Positions 16,105 to 28,700 of a stretch of DNA of 64,000 bases are shown one piece after another; position 1 is the first letter of the stretch, and each line of letters starts with the position of its first letter. The translations under genes were made by a program, and so were the position numbers. The notes under the pieces were generated by a model that did no database searches, had not been told where the DNA came from, and saw nothing but the letters and a program-made list of their open reading frames with translations. Origin of the DNA: Aeromonas tecta. GTDB taxonomy: Bacteria; Pseudomonadota; Gammaproteobacteria; Enterobacterales; Aeromonadaceae. The stretch lies in assembly GCF_000820185.1 (NCBI RefSeq), contig NZ_CDCA01000027.1, positions 1-64,000 on the forward strand, in the 5' to 3' direction.

Positions 16105-17444
16105 CAGACGCCGCTCCAGGCTCGCAGGGCCGCCAAGGGGCGGCGCAGCAAGTAGTAGCCGAGCAGCACGCGCTCGCCATAGAGCTTGGCGGTGCCATGC
16201 AGGCCGAGACGGGCATGGGGCGGTGCCTCTTCTATGCTGGCGAGTAGCCGATAGGAGACCACGCCCTCGGCGCCGGGCTGAGCCTGATAGCTGGTCTCCA
16301 GGATCTTGCCGCGCAGAGGTTGCAGCGGATAGGCGCTGAGAAACAGGGTCACCTCGGCCCCGGGTTCGAGGGCGATGGCATCCGCCACCGGCAACTGAAT
16401 GCGCATGGCGGGGCGTTGAGGATCGGCCAGTTGCATGATGCGCTCTCCCGTCACGACCGGTTTGCCGAGCCAGTCGTTGGCATCGCTGAACACGGCGACT
16501 CCGTCGGTGGGGGCGGTGACCTGGCTGCGGGAGAGTTGCAGTTCGACCCCCGCCAGCTCGGCCCGTTTTTGCTGGGCCCGGCCGGTGAGTAGGGTCAGCT
16601 CCCGTCGGCTCTGGGGATTGTCGAAGGTGCGCTGACTGGCGGCGAGCAATTCGGCGTCGGCGACGGCCACCTCCTGGGTGAGTACCTCGGCCCGGTTGCG
16701 CAGCGTGGTCTCATCGAGCCGAAACAGGGGATCGCCGGCCTTCACCTCCTGGTTGGGACGTACCTCCATCTGCTCGATGACGCCAGCTAGCGGGCTGCTG
16801 ATCAGCTGACTGGTACGCGAAATCACTTCGGCCGGCGCCAGGGCGCTCTGACGAATGGGAATGAGCAGCATGACGGCGGCGGCCAGGGTCAGCAGAATGA
16901 GCTGGCGCCGACAGGGACGCCAGCTGAACAACTGTGGTTTATGGGTCAGGCTGTGCCAGCAGTAGGCCCAGGTCTGCCAGAGGCTTTGCAGCAGGGGCAG
17001 CAAGGCGGCTGGCGGCTCGGCCTCGCGCAGCAGGCAAAACAGGCCGAGCCGCTCACCATCCTCACGCTGGATGGGGACGCAAAACACCCCTTCCGGCCAC
17101 CATTCAGTCCATCCTTCCACCAAGGCATCGGGGAGGTCCAGGGACTCCCGGGTCAGCCAGACAGGTTCACTGCCGCTGACCTGGCCATCGAGCCAGCGGC
17201 TCATGCTGGTCAGCCAGATGAGGTAGGGGGAATCTTCGCTCGGCTTTGCCAGACCCGAGACACAGAGCAGTTCCTGAGCCTGGCCATGGCGGGCGAACAC
17301 CAGTGCTTGATGAAATGGCAAGAGTTGGTAGAGATCGTTGGCCATGGAGAAGGCGAGGGCATTGAGACTCCTGGCGGCCATGGCCCGATCGCGCAGGGCG
17401 TGCAGCGCCAGTAATAATTGAGGCGGTGGGAGCGATTCAGTCAT
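16104..17444 (-). CDS. HlyD family adaptor with N-terminal GAF-like domain
   Basis: 446 residues from ATG 17442-17444, which overlaps the previous stop (ATGACTGA); an in-frame start 9 codons upstream is possible. Residues 1 to about 165 look like a GAF-type domain (LNALAFSMANDLYQLLPFHQALVF ... GVFCVPIQREDGERLGLFCLL). A single membrane segment follows near 180-195 (LILLTLAAAVMLLIPI). The periplasmic part has the two lipoyl halves of a HlyD adaptor (SSPLAGVIEQMEVRPNQEV and SQVTAPTDGVAVFSDANDW) with a helical hairpin between. The GAF-like part would therefore be cytoplasmic, an unusual place for a sensory domain in an export adaptor. The C-terminus overlaps the M50 gene by TGATG. Confidence 0.8.
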   Translation of the reverse strand: MTESLPPPQLLLALHALRDRAMAARSLNALAFSMANDLYQLLPFHQALVFARHGQAQELLCVSGLAKPSEDSPYLIWLTSMSRWLDGQVSGSEPVWLTRESLDLPDALVEGWTEWWPEGVFCVPIQREDGERLGLFCLLREAEPPAALLPLLQSLWQTWAYCWHSLTHKPQLFSWRPCRRQLILLTLAAAVMLLIPIRQSALAPAEVISRTSQLISSPLAGVIEQMEVRPNQEVKAGDPLFRLDETTLRNRAEVLTQEVAVADAELLAASQRTFDNPQSRRELTLLTGRAQQKRAELAGVELQLSRSQVTAPTDGVAVFSDANDWLGKPVVTGERIMQLADPQRPAMRIQLPVADAIALEPGAEVTLFLSAYPLQPLRGKILETSYQAQPGAEGVVSYRLLASIEEAPPHARLGLHGTAKLYGERVLLGYYLLRRPLAALRAWSGV

Positions 17445-18219
17445 GAGACTCCATGAGGCGGGCAACGCCACTCATGCCCGCGACCAGCTCGGGATAGGGG
17501 GCATCGAGTCTGGCTTCCAGTTCGACGGTTTGGGCCACGGCGTCGACTCGGGCATTGATCTGGCTGATCTTGGCCTGATAAGGCTTGCCCGTTTCGAGTA
17601 CGTTGATCTCGAGGGCTTGTCCCTCCTGCAGTTCGGGCAGCAGCCGTGAGGGCACGTTGAGCCGCACCTTGAGCGGCCCGTCACTGACCAGATCAAACAG
17701 GGGGGTTCCGGCCGTCATGGTTTGATAGGGTTTGGCCTGCACCTGGGCGATGCGGCCGGCGAAGGGGGCGCGCACGTCACAGTAGCTGCTGCGTGCCCGG
17801 GCCAGAGCATCGGCCCCTTCGGCTTTTTGTACCCCGGTGGCGGCGATGGCTACTTCGAGATCGCCCACCGCATCGAGTTTGCGCAGATTGCGTTTGGCAG
17901 CGAGATCCTGGCGCGCCATCTGCAACTCGGCCCGCGCGACCCGGCTCTGCGCCTCTCCTTCCCGGCAGTCGAAGCGAGCCAGCAGAGCCCCCTTCTTGAC
18001 CGGCTGACCGAGGCGGGCCTGCAGCTCGCCCAGGGTGCCGCTCATCTGGCTGGAGAGGGTCGTCTCCAGATTGGCGGTCAGCAAGATGCGGATGGCATTG
18101 GGATCATCCTGCAAGCCTTGCACCGTCGGTGCTGGCTGCAGCGCCGGGCTGGCCTGGACGGTCAGTGGCAAGAGCAGCAGCCACCATAGTTTGGCACGTA
18201 CCTCAGTTGGCAAGGGCAT
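17437..18219 (-). CDS. Periplasmic adaptor (HlyD/RND membrane fusion protein family)
   Basis: About 260 residues. A Sec signal peptide is visible (KLWWLLLLPLTVQASPA), so this adaptor is periplasmic rather than membrane spanning. Features: lipoyl half LSSQMSGTLGELQARLGQPVKK, a helical hairpin rich in Ala/Arg/Glu (residues 90-145), the second lipoyl half YCDVRAPFAGRIAQVQAKPY and a beta-barrel region to the end. ATG 18219 is preferred because the signal peptide then has a normal length and GGGG lies upstream; ATG 18234 is an alternative. Both overlap the end of the TolC-family gene, so the genes are translationally coupled. It probably bridges the inner-membrane components to the TolC-like channel. 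Confidence 0.82.
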   Translation of the reverse strand: MPLPTEVRAKLWWLLLLPLTVQASPALQPAPTVQGLQDDPNAIRILLTANLETTLSSQMSGTLGELQARLGQPVKKGALLARFDCREGEAQSRVARAELQMARQDLAAKRNLRKLDAVGDLEVAIAATGVQKAEGADALARARSSYCDVRAPFAGRIAQVQAKPYQTMTAGTPLFDLVSDGPLKVRLNVPSRLLPELQEGQALEINVLETGKPYQAKISQINARVDAVAQTVELEARLDAPYPELVAGMSGVARLMESHD

Positions 18220-19729
18220 AGGGCACCCCGCCATTGGAGGTCAGCAAAGCCTGGTTCTCCTGCTTCTTGATAGTGCGCTCGATGGCTTGCGCCAGGGTTG
18301 GGATATCGTGCTGGGCGATGGCCTCGGGTTGCACGTCAAGACCGACCGAGTTGTAGAGCCGGCCCCAGGCGGCCTGGGCCTGGGAGTAGGCGGCCTCGCG
18401 CTGATAGCGGGAGAGCAGATAGCGCCCTTCGCTGCGAATGACCTCGAGCTCTGAGCCCTGATCGCTGGTGCGAGCGGCCTGAGCATAGTGGAGCAGGCTC
18501 TCGTCGACCCGCAGGCTCTCGTCGGCGAAGGCAACCTCCTGGGCTGCCAGGTTGTAGCGCAACGCACCGACCCTCACTTGCGTCAGCACCGCCATGGAGA
18601 GGGCGACCCGACGAGTATCATCCGTGACCTTCTGTGACACCTCCATGTTCTGAATGGCGGGCAGGCGCAGGATCTTGAGCAGGTTGATGGAGACTTGCAG
18701 CCCGGTCTCGGACCAGTGGTTGTTGTACAGATATTGATTGGAGTCGTAGTTGTAGCCCCAATTCAGGCTCACATTGGGCCACAGTTCGGCCTTGGCTATC
18801 TTGATGTCCTGTTGGTTGACGCGCTTGCGATACCACTCCTCCATGATCTCGGGTCTATTCTCGAGCGCCATCTGCTCCATGTTGTCTATGGTCTGCGCCA
18901 ATATTGGCAGCTGGGGCTCAGGGTTATCGGCCAGGGTCATCTTGCTGCCGGAGGGCAGGGACATGAGCGCGGCAAGTTCGGCGCGCGCAAATTCGAGATC
19001 CTGACGGCGCTGGTTGAGCAGGGAGACCGAGTCGATGAGGGCTCGCTGGTAGGCCAATGCCTGCTGGCGTGGCAGCAAGCCCTGGGTTTCGGCCTGACGG
19101 GCGGAGTCCAGTGCCAGTCGGGTTCTGGTCAGCAACTTGTCGACCTCGGGCAGCAGGCGCTGCGCCCCCAGCGCGCGCCAGTAAGCACTGCGCACATCCT
19201 GCAAGACGTTCTGGGCTACCTTGCGGCGCCGCTCCTCGGCCATTAACACCTGATCGCCTTTCTGCTGGTTGCGATAATAGGCGACGCCAAAATCGAGCAG
19301 ACTCCAGCTCAGCCCCAGCCCGCTCAGGTCACGATAGCGTTCCTGAGAGGTCGAGGCGCGCAAGCTCTCTTCGCCATCCTCGATGCCGATCGAGGTGCCG
19401 CCGGAGTCGTTGCTGCGTCCGGCCAGCCCGGCCGAGGCGACCAGCTGGGGCAGCATCTCATGGCTGGAGAGATCCCGCAGATCGGCAGCCATGGCGCTTT
19501 CCATCAGTTTGAGGCGGTAGTCCAGGTTGTATTTGAGGGCCCTGGCCGCCGCCTCATAGAAGGTGATGGGGTGGGTCACGGGTTCTTGCTGATCGTACAT
19601 CAGCTGGCGGTCGAAGCGGATCCGCTCAGCCTTGTCCTGCTCGGTGTAAGTTTCGGGCGGCAGGACACTGCAGGCACAGAGCAGCAGGCTGGAGGTCAAG
19701 GTCAGTGGTCGAAGAGCGAGTCTGGGCAT
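18203..19729 (-). CDS. TolC-family outer membrane lipoprotein
   Basis: 508 residues. The signal peptide ends in a lipobox (LLLCAC), so Cys20 is probably lipidated. The rest is the alpha-helical TolC/OEP fold with two homologous halves: LKYNLDYRLKLMESAMAAD and GLGLSWSLLDFGVAYYRNQQ in the first, NRPEIMEEWYRKRVNQQD and AELWPNVSLNWGYNYDSNQY in the second. It would form the outer membrane exit channel. AAGGA lies 7 bases before the ATG, and only 15 bases separate it from the stop of the giant protein gene. It differs from canonical TolC by its lipoprotein signal. Confidence 0.88.
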   Translation of the reverse strand: MPRLALRPLTLTSSLLLCACSVLPPETYTEQDKAERIRFDRQLMYDQQEPVTHPITFYEAAARALKYNLDYRLKLMESAMAADLRDLSSHEMLPQLVASAGLAGRSNDSGGTSIGIEDGEESLRASTSQERYRDLSGLGLSWSLLDFGVAYYRNQQKGDQVLMAEERRRKVAQNVLQDVRSAYWRALGAQRLLPEVDKLLTRTRLALDSARQAETQGLLPRQQALAYQRALIDSVSLLNQRRQDLEFARAELAALMSLPSGSKMTLADNPEPQLPILAQTIDNMEQMALENRPEIMEEWYRKRVNQQDIKIAKAELWPNVSLNWGYNYDSNQYLYNNHWSETGLQVSINLLKILRLPAIQNMEVSQKVTDDTRRVALSMAVLTQVRVGALRYNLAAQEVAFADESLRVDESLLHYAQAARTSDQGSELEVIRSEGRYLLSRYQREAAYSQAQAAWGRLYNSVGLDVQPEAIAQHDIPTLAQAIERTIKKQENQALLTSNGGVPYALAN

Positions 19730-19744
19730 TGTCTGTCCTTAGAA

Positions 19745-22700
19745 TCAAGTGCCTGATTTTGTTGTGATGGTGGCATTTCTGTTGATACCTGCGATGTGAC
19801 GTCCCGCCGCATCTTGCAGTTGTCTGGTGAAGCTGCTGGCCTTGCTGGCACGCTCGCCACTGACATGAGGCCGCATCTCCTGTGGGGTCATGGCAAACAC
19901 GGACTCATCGCTGAGCCGCCCATCGGCATTGAGGTCAACCCGACCATGGCGGCCGAGGAAGGTGGCCAATTCCAGCTCCTGCGCGAGTGAGCTCTCTTGC
20001 ACACTCTGGCTGACGAAGGTGCCATCGAGCTGACCAAGGCCCTGGCCGATACTCTGACTGTGGATCTCCGGCGTCAGCCCGAAGAACAGCTGGCTGCCAT
20101 CGGCGCGCTCGGCGCTGGCCCCAAGCAACAGGCTGATGTTCTGCACCACGGGGGTGACGAAGACAGCCGGGTTGACGTCGGGATAGCTCAGAGTGGTGCT
20201 CTCATTGGTTGACATGCCCTGATAGTGGGGACCAAGGGGACCCTCATCAGGGGGCGGGACATAGGGGGCCGATATGTTGAGGTGGATAACCAACTGGGCC
20301 TGGTCGCTGGCATCGCTGCCGTCTGTCAGGGTGTAGGTGAACACATCCTGCAGCACCTGACCGAGGCCCGCGGCGGCTAATACCTCTCTGTTGGTCAGAT
20401 CGATGGTGTAGCTGTAGCTGCCATCGGCGTTGAGGGTCAGCCAGCCGTAGCGACCGGCCAGCGGTTGCCCGAGCGCGCCCGTGTTGCCACTGCCATCCTC
20501 CGCGCCGCTGCGCACCGCCGTGACTCGCAGAGGGTCATTGGCATCGACATCACCATCGTTGGGCAGCACATTGCCCGAGGTATGGGGTGGCTGAACCTGA
20601 TCGCTGGCGACCGCGCTATCGTCGCGGGCAACCGGGTTGTCGTTGGCACCCTGGATGACGACGGTCAGCCGCGCATCCGAGAAAGCGCCCGCCTGATCGC
20701 GCATCCGGTAGCTGAACACCTCGGTGAGGGTCTGGCTGGCCGAACGCAGGGCCTCGACCTCGGGATTGCCATTGTCGACCAGATAGCGATAGCTACCATC
20801 GGCATTGAGGATGAGCTGACCATAGCGCCCCTGCAGCGTCTGACCCGCATTGACACTGGCCCCGGTTGCATTGCTGACGGTGAGCACCGTCTTGGTCTCG
20901 CCATTGGCCTGGCTATCCACGTCGCTGTCGTTGTCCAGCACATTGCCGCCGGGATCCACTCCCGCGGTGCCGTTGTGAACGCCGCCTGCCTCGATGGCGC
21001 TGGCCTGATCATCGACGGCGATGGGGGTGTCGTTGCTGCCGCGAATGGTCAGTGTCAGGCTGCTGGCACTGCCTACTCCCCAGATATCGCTGATCTGATA
21101 GTTGAACACCTCGGTCAGGGTCTGGTCAGGCCCGCGCAGGGCCTGCACCTCGGCCAGGCTGTTGTCCAGGCGGTAGTGCCAGCTGCCATCGGTATTCATC
21201 ACCAGATCGCCATAGCGGCCGCGCAGCACTGTGCCCAGGCTGGCGCTCTGGCCAGCGGCGTTTTGCACCAGGGTGATGGTCAGCGGATCGTTTTCGAGAT
21301 CCGTGTCGTTGCTCAGCACATTGCCGCTTGGATCTAGGCCGGGTTGAGCGTTGTTGAGTCCGCCGGCTTCGACGACCTGGGCCTCGTCCGGGTTGGCGAC
21401 GGGGGCATCGTTGCGCCCGCGGATGACGATGGCGAGCTGGGCCAGATCGACGGCGCCGGCCAGGTCTTGCGCCTGATAGGTGAAGTAATCCTCCAGCGTC
21501 TGCAAGGGGCCCAGGTTCAATACGGCAGCATTGCCGATATCCAGTACATATTGGTAATCGCCGTTGAGGTATAGGGTCAGGGTGCCATATTGGCCGATCA
21601 GCACCCGTGGATTACCCAGGCTGACGGGGGCGAGGGCGCCGCCGGCTGCCTCTTCGCCGGTGCGGCCAGCCGTCAGGGTCAGTCCATCGCCCCCGTCGAC
21701 ATCACCGTCGTTGGCAAGCAGATTGCCGCTGGGGTTGACGACGTTACCGACACCGTTGTCGGCCACGGCAATGCCGATATTGTTTTGGGCCACGGGGGTG
21801 TCGTTGGCCCCTTCGATGCGAATGGTCAGGGTGGTTTGACTGATGGCACCATTGGCATCCCTCATGCTGTAGCCGAAATCATCGGTCAGCACATCGGCAC
21901 TGGTGCGCAAGGCCTGGACCGCAGCCAGGCTATTGTCGACGACATAGCTGTAGCTGCCATCGGCATTCAAGGTCAGCCAGCCATAGTTACCCCGCAATTG
22001 CGTGCCCAGAGTACCGGTGGTGCCGCTGCCGGTACTCACCGCACTGACAGTCTTGCTCTCATTGGGATTGGTTGACTCGGGGTCGAGGTCATTGCCGAGC
22101 ACATTGCCGGTGGCATTGCTGCCCGGAGTGCCATTATTGACCCCGCCCGCCTCGACGGCGGTACCGGTATCGGCCACCGCTATCGGGTTGTCGTTGCGGC
22201 CCTCGATGGTGATGGTCAGGGTCGATGCGCTGGCGAGGCCGCCCAGATCCGTTATCTGGTAACCAAATTGCTCAGTCAAGACTTCTCCCGGCAGCAACGC
22301 CTGCACCGTGACATTGGCGTTATCCAGCACATAGCTGTAACTGCCGTCACCGTTGAGGGTGAGGGTGCCATAGAGGCCGTTGATGGCGCTGCCGGCGGCA
22401 ACATTGTTGGCACCGAAGCTGACGCCGGTGACACTGAGTTGCTCGCCATTGCTATCCGGATCCGTGTCGTTGCCGAGCACATCGCCGGTGGGGTTGGTTC
22501 CAGCGGTGCCGTTGCCCAGGCCGCCGGCCTCGATGGCGATGGCGGTATCGGCGGTGGCTGTGGGGGCATCGTTGGCCCCCTGGATGCTGATGGTGATACT
22601 GGCCTGACTGCTGGCACCATTGGCGTCTTGCATGCTGTAGGTGAAGCTGTCGCTCAGGGTATTGCTGCTCAGGCGCAGGGCCTGCACCGCAGCCAGACTG

Positions 22701-25700
22701 TTATCGATGGCATAGCTGTAACTGCCATCGGCATTCAGGGTGAGCCAGCCATAGCTGCCCCGCAATTGCGTGCCCAGGGTGCCAGCAGTGCCGCCGCTGG
22801 TACTCACCGCACTGACGGTTTTGCTCTCATTGGGATTGGCCGATTCCGGATCTGTGTCGTTGGTGAGCACATTGCCGGTGGCATTGCTGCCCGGAGTGCC
22901 GTTGTTGACCCCACCCGCCTCGACGGCGGTGCCGGTATCCACCACCGCTATCGGGCTGTCGTTGCGGCCCTCAATGGTGATGGTCAGGGTCGATGCGCTG
23001 GTGAGGCCGCCCAGATCCGTTATCTGGTAACCAAATTGCTCAGTCAGGACTTCTCCCGGCAACAACGCCTGCACCGTGGTATTGGTGTTATCCAGCACAT
23101 AGCTGTAGCTGCCGTCACCGTTGAGGGTGAGGGTGCCATAGAGGCCGTTGATGGCGCTGCCGGCGGAAACATTGTTGGCACCGAAGCTGACGCCGGTGAC
23201 ACTGAGTTGCTCGCCATTGCTATCCGGATCCGTGTCGTTGCCGAGCACATCGCCGGTGGGATTGGTACCAGCGGTGCCGTTGCCCAGGCCGCCTGCCTCG
23301 ATGGCGATGGCGGTATCGACAGTGGCGGTGGGAGCATCGTTGGCGCCCTGAATACGGATGGTGATGTTGGCCTGGCTACTGGCCCCTGCGGCATCTTGCA
23401 CCGTGTAGGTGAAGCTGTCGCTCAGGATATTGCTGCTCAGGCGCAGGGCCTGAACCGCGGCCAGACTATTGTCGACGACATAGCTGTAACTGCCGTCGCT
23501 ATTGAGAGTCAACCAGCCATAGCTGCCCCGCAACTGATTGCCGAGGGTGCCGACTGTCCCGGCGCCGCCGGTGGTCCCCGTGCGCACCGCACTGACGATT
23601 TGGGTCTCGTTGAGGTTGGGCGAGTCGGGGTCGGTGTCGTTATCGAGCACGTTGCCGGTGGCGTTGCTGCCAGGCGTCGCGTTATTGATGCCTCCTGCCT
23701 CGTTGGCAATGCCAATATCGTCCGTGGCGACGGGCGCATCGTTGCTGCCATTGATGGTGATCACCAGGGCGGCGATGTCGTTGAGGTTGCCAAGATCGGT
23801 GACTCGGTAACTGAAGGTCTCGGTGAGACTGTCTCCGGCTCGCAGCGCCTGGACGGTGGCGTTGCTGTTATCAATCTGGTAGCGATAGCTGCCATCGGCA
23901 CCCAGGGTGAGGGTGCCATACAAGCCGATGATCACGGCGCCATTGGCGCTGGTGCTGCCGGCTGGTACATCGGTTATCTGACTGAGCGCTGTGATGGGGC
24001 CCAGGGCGACCTTGCTGATCCCTCTGTCATCCCCAGTGTCGATATCGCTGTCATTGGTGAGCACATTGCCGATGGCATCACTGCCTGGCTGGCCGACCCC
24101 TTGCTCGGTGGCACTGGCGGTATCATCCCCCGCCACGGGGGCGTCGTTGGCGCCCTGAATGGTAATGAGGAGACTGGCCTGGCTGCTGGCATCCGTCTTA
24201 TCGAGCAACTGGTAATTGAACTGCTCGCTCAAGGTGTCGCTTCGCAGGCGCAGCTTTTCTACCTCGGGGTTGCCGTTGTCGACCACGTAACGGTAACCGC
24301 CGCCAATCAGCACGTAGAGGGTGCCGTATTTGCCGACGATGGCGACTTCGGTATCGATTGAGTTGGCGCTGGCACTGTTGCCGGTGGCGACGCTGGTCAC
24401 CAGCCCCAGACGCAGGATGTCACCGTTGGTGGCGATGTCCACGTCGCTATCATTGCTGAGCAGGTTGCCCTGAGGATCGCTGCCGGGCAGGTTGTTGTCG
24501 GTGCCGCCAGCCTCGGTGGCGGTTGCACTGTCGTTGTTGGCGATGGGGGCATCGTTGATGGCATTGATGGTAATGAGGACATTGCTGGTGGCGGTCAGGG
24601 CATCTTCGGCATTGCCGGGAATACCGTCGCCGTTGAGCTTGTCGCCCAGTTGGCCGTTGTCGTTGACCAGCACGGACAGGGTGTCGCTGCCGTTGTAATC
24701 CTGATGACCGCGATAGTTGAGGGTCAGCAGAGCCGCATTGAGGGCGGCCAGATTGCCGGTCAATACCAGCTGGCCACCGCCGTTGTTGGTGACCACCGTC
24801 AAGCCGGTCGAATTGCCAAGCGACAGCACGCCATGGGCCACCGTTAGGGTGAGGGTGAGCGCCCCGTTGCCGGCATCGACGTCGGCGACCGAGAGGCCGA
24901 GGATATTGAGATCCAAGTCCTCGTCCACGCTCTGGGCCGGGCTGGTATTACCCAGCGTCGGTGCATCGTTGATCTCCACATAACCGATGTTGGCGCCATT
25001 ATCATACTGACCTGCATTGATACCGGATTCGGTGAGGCTGATGCCAATCTGGCCCAGGCTGCCGCCGTCACTGTCGATGCGCACCTGCAAAGTGCCGGCG
25101 CTGGCATCCGTGATGGTGGTGCCGGCCGGACCGTCGAGGCGATAGACGCCGGCGGGCAGGATGCCAAACGAGAAGTGGCCGTTGCCATCGGTGGTGGTGA
25201 CAAAGAGCTGGTTATCCGTGGTGGTGGCGATATCGTTATCCACCCCGCCCCAGGTGAGAGTGACGGTCTGACCGGCCAATCCCGCGCCGTCGGGCTGGGT
25301 ACTGGTGGTGGCGCTGGCGGTGTCATTCCAGAGGGTGCCACTGATGATGCCAAGCCCGGCGTTGCTGGTGAGTACATAGTTGTTGAGCGTGTTGCCCTGG
25401 CCATCCTGACCGGTTCGCTCGCCGCTGGCGCTGCCATCGGCGCCCACGCTGGAGCCACCCCAGGTGGTGAAATCTTCCGGCAGGCTGGACCAGCTGAGGG
25501 TGGCATCGGTACCGGCAATGGTGGCGCCATTGGGCAGGTCGACCCGATAGACCAGGGTCACCTTGGCACCGGCATCCAGTTGGGAGAAATCGACCGCGAA
25601 ACTCCCTCCCTGAGTCACTGTGATGCTGACGCCGGGCGGCAGACCAAAGTTGTTGCCGCTGTCGCTGCTGTCATAGGTGTAGGTGGTGCCCCCGAGCTCG

Positions 25701-28700
25701 ATGACCAGGCTGGTGAGTGCGTAGTCGCTGCCGCCGGGGAAGCCATCGGTCAGGCGAGGCTCGAAGGCAGTCAGGCTGCCGGTCTGCTCGAAATGGATCT
25801 GGACTTCGGCCCGACCGGTATTGGCATTGATGGCCGTGGGATCGAAAGCGATGACCGTCTTGTCCAGTGCGCCCAGGCTGGGCTCGATGATGTCCTGGTA
25901 GACGATCAAACTGGCACCACGCTGCACCAGGTTGCCGGGATCCGCGCCGACATAATCCTTGGCGCCGACACCGAGCTGAACGCCGGCCTGATTGCTCAGG
26001 TTGTTGTCGACGCGCACGTTGAATTCGATGGCAATGCCTTCGAAATCGTCATCTATATCCTGGTTGGAGAGATCCCCCAGCCGGAAGATGAGGGTCTGAT
26101 TGCCATCGGCATCCGTCACTATCTCTATCTGGCCGGCGGCGAGCAGGCCGGCCAGTTCATTGGCGAGGGTGGGGGAGATGGGCTTGGCGGCGCTGCCGTC
26201 CTCGTTGCCAATTACGTCGGCGCCGGTGATGGCCGAGCCGCTCAGGCTGCTCGACAGGCCTTTGCCAACCCCGCCATTGGAGATGAGGGCGAGGCGAACC
26301 TGATCCTTGTCGATGAAGCTGAGCCCCTTGGGCAGGCTTACTCTCAGCTCATAGTTGTCATTCTCCCCCTCGGGCAGCAGGGCGACCACCTTGTAGCGGA
26401 TGATCTCGCCGACCGTGACCTGTTCATGGCTGGCATCGGTGGCGCCGCCACCGGTCTCGGTCACGCCACCTACCCGGGAAATGAAGATGCCGCTGGCGAT
26501 GGGGATCAATGCCTGACTGATGGCGCGATAGTCGTTGAGTACCTGATTGCCCGGCACGCCGTCGGCGCCGGTGCGCTCACCGGCAGGATCGGCGCTGGTG
26601 CTCAGGTTGCCGTCCAGGCTGGTCCATTGAACCTCTGCCTGGTTGGTGAGCTGGGCCAGATTGGTGGCGCTGGCATTGACCACACCGCTAATCAGCAGCG
26701 TCAGCTGCTTGCCGACGGCGATATCCAGATTGGCATTCGCCTTGGTTTGCAGCTGATTGCCCACCAGCTCGAATTGGCTGCTGACATCGACGCCGTCGTA
26801 GATCACCGAAACCAGGCTGTAGTTGCTCAGCTGACTGGGCAGCAGATCGCTCAGGCGAATGTCGAAGGCATCGAGAGGGCCGTTGTTGCTGATCACTATG
26901 TTGAAGCTGACCCCATCGCCCTCTTCAAAACCATAGGGCGGGGGCGTGATGGTCAGGTTCTGGCTGATGGTGAGCACCGGCTCCTGGATGAGGGCGGCGG
27001 GGGCGGGAGCCGTGGTGACCTCTCGCGTCAGGGCGCTGCCGCCTGCGACGTCGCCATCGGGATCCTGATAGTGCAGGACGGCGCCGTTGCTGAGGCTGGT
27101 GCCGGCTTGGTTGGTCAGGACGTTATCGGCGACCAGGCGCAACCTGATGGTGAAGCTGTTGTTGGCCTGATTGTTGTCGGCGGTGGCACCGCTGACGCTG
27201 AAACTGAAGCTGGCATCCCCATCGTTGGTGCCTACCCCGGTTCCGCCGAGGGTGGGATCACTGATAGTGCCGGAAAATCCGGTGAGGATGAGATCATAAC
27301 CCTTGCCGCCGTTGTAGCTGGTATCGAGCCTGAAACCGGGCGGGATGAGGTCAAGGATGCTGAGCTGCTGGGTGCTGCCTTCCGGCAGTGTCACCCGGAT
27401 GTCATAGCCCATGCTCTCGCCAATCACCAGATTGGCGCCCGAGGTATGGCCCGCGCTGGAGGAGGAACCTGCATCGCCATTGCTGAAATCAATGACGAGG
27501 GTCGGTGCGGCGACCTGTTCGCTCGCCGTGTCGGTCAGGTCCGTGGGGGTGAAGTCTTTCCCATTGTTGACGCTGGCGTAATTGCTGAGGGTGGCACGGG
27601 TTTCCAGGGTGCTGCTGGCCTGAATGTCGGCGATGATCTGCACCTCGTAGGTGATGACGATCAGGTTGCTGCCCGCATTGGCCGCCGCCGAGCCATCCCG
27701 CCCCGGCGACAGGGTCGCCACATTGCCAGCATCTAGGAAGCTGATGGTGTTGCCGCTGACCTGATAGTCCGTCCCCAGCACCAGTGGGGTGCCATCACCG
27801 CGGTAGATCTGCAGGTTGGCTGCCGCCAGTGAACCGTTGAGGAAAGAGAGGCCGGCGGGCAGGTTGATGCTGGTGACGACATCGAAGGCGCCGCCGCCAC
27901 CCCGGTTCTCGATGGCGGTCGCCAGGCGCAGTGTATCAGCGCCATCTATGCCCGTTACGTTGCCATTCACCGCATTGATATCGGTCACCGGGCCCGTGAA
28001 GGGAATACCGCCAGAGCCCGGCGCCTTCCAGCTGCCGGTGGTGCCGGTTACGGTACCGTTACTCGATGAGACAACCCCATGGCCGATGACGAGATCCGGC
28101 TCGGCGATGGAGGTGATGACGGTGATATCCGAACTGCTGAGCTGGGTCTTGTTGAGGGTGGTCACCTGGCTGGATTGGGCCAGCACGTCGAGGGTGCGCT
28201 GATCGGCGAAGGGTTGATCGCCGACCCTGAGGGTGAACTCTACCTCGATGCGGCTGCCGCCCAGTGCGCTGGTGGCATAGCTGCCGAAATCGAAGATGAG
28301 GGAGTTGCCGGGGCCGTTGGTGATGCTGATCAGATTGCCGAGGTTGGTGTCGCCGCTGCCAAAATGCCACTGGCCGACACCGCTCCCCTCGCTCCAGCTG
28401 ATGCCGGCCAGATCAAACAGTGGCAAAGGCAGGTACGCCGTCAATTTGAACTGTTCATAGTCGCCAGTGAGCAAGTCGTAACTGAGCCTGAAGGTCACCT
28501 GATCGCCTGGACGCAGCTCGACGGCGCCGCCCGGGCTGCCGACGCCATTGATGTTGGTCAGCGCAATATCGACCTGGCTGGTGGGGATGCGGGTGGTGGT
28601 CTGGGAGCTGTCTGACTCGCTACCGCCAGTCAGGTTGGTGCTGTTTTCGAGCAGGCTGGCGGTGACGCTGGCGCTGTTGCCGAAGGAATCCCCTTCGTTG

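Noticed and set aside
19745..20300. RTX-type C-terminal secretion signal on the giant protein
   Set aside because: No GGxGxDxUx nonapeptides are present; only a single EF-hand-like loop was found.
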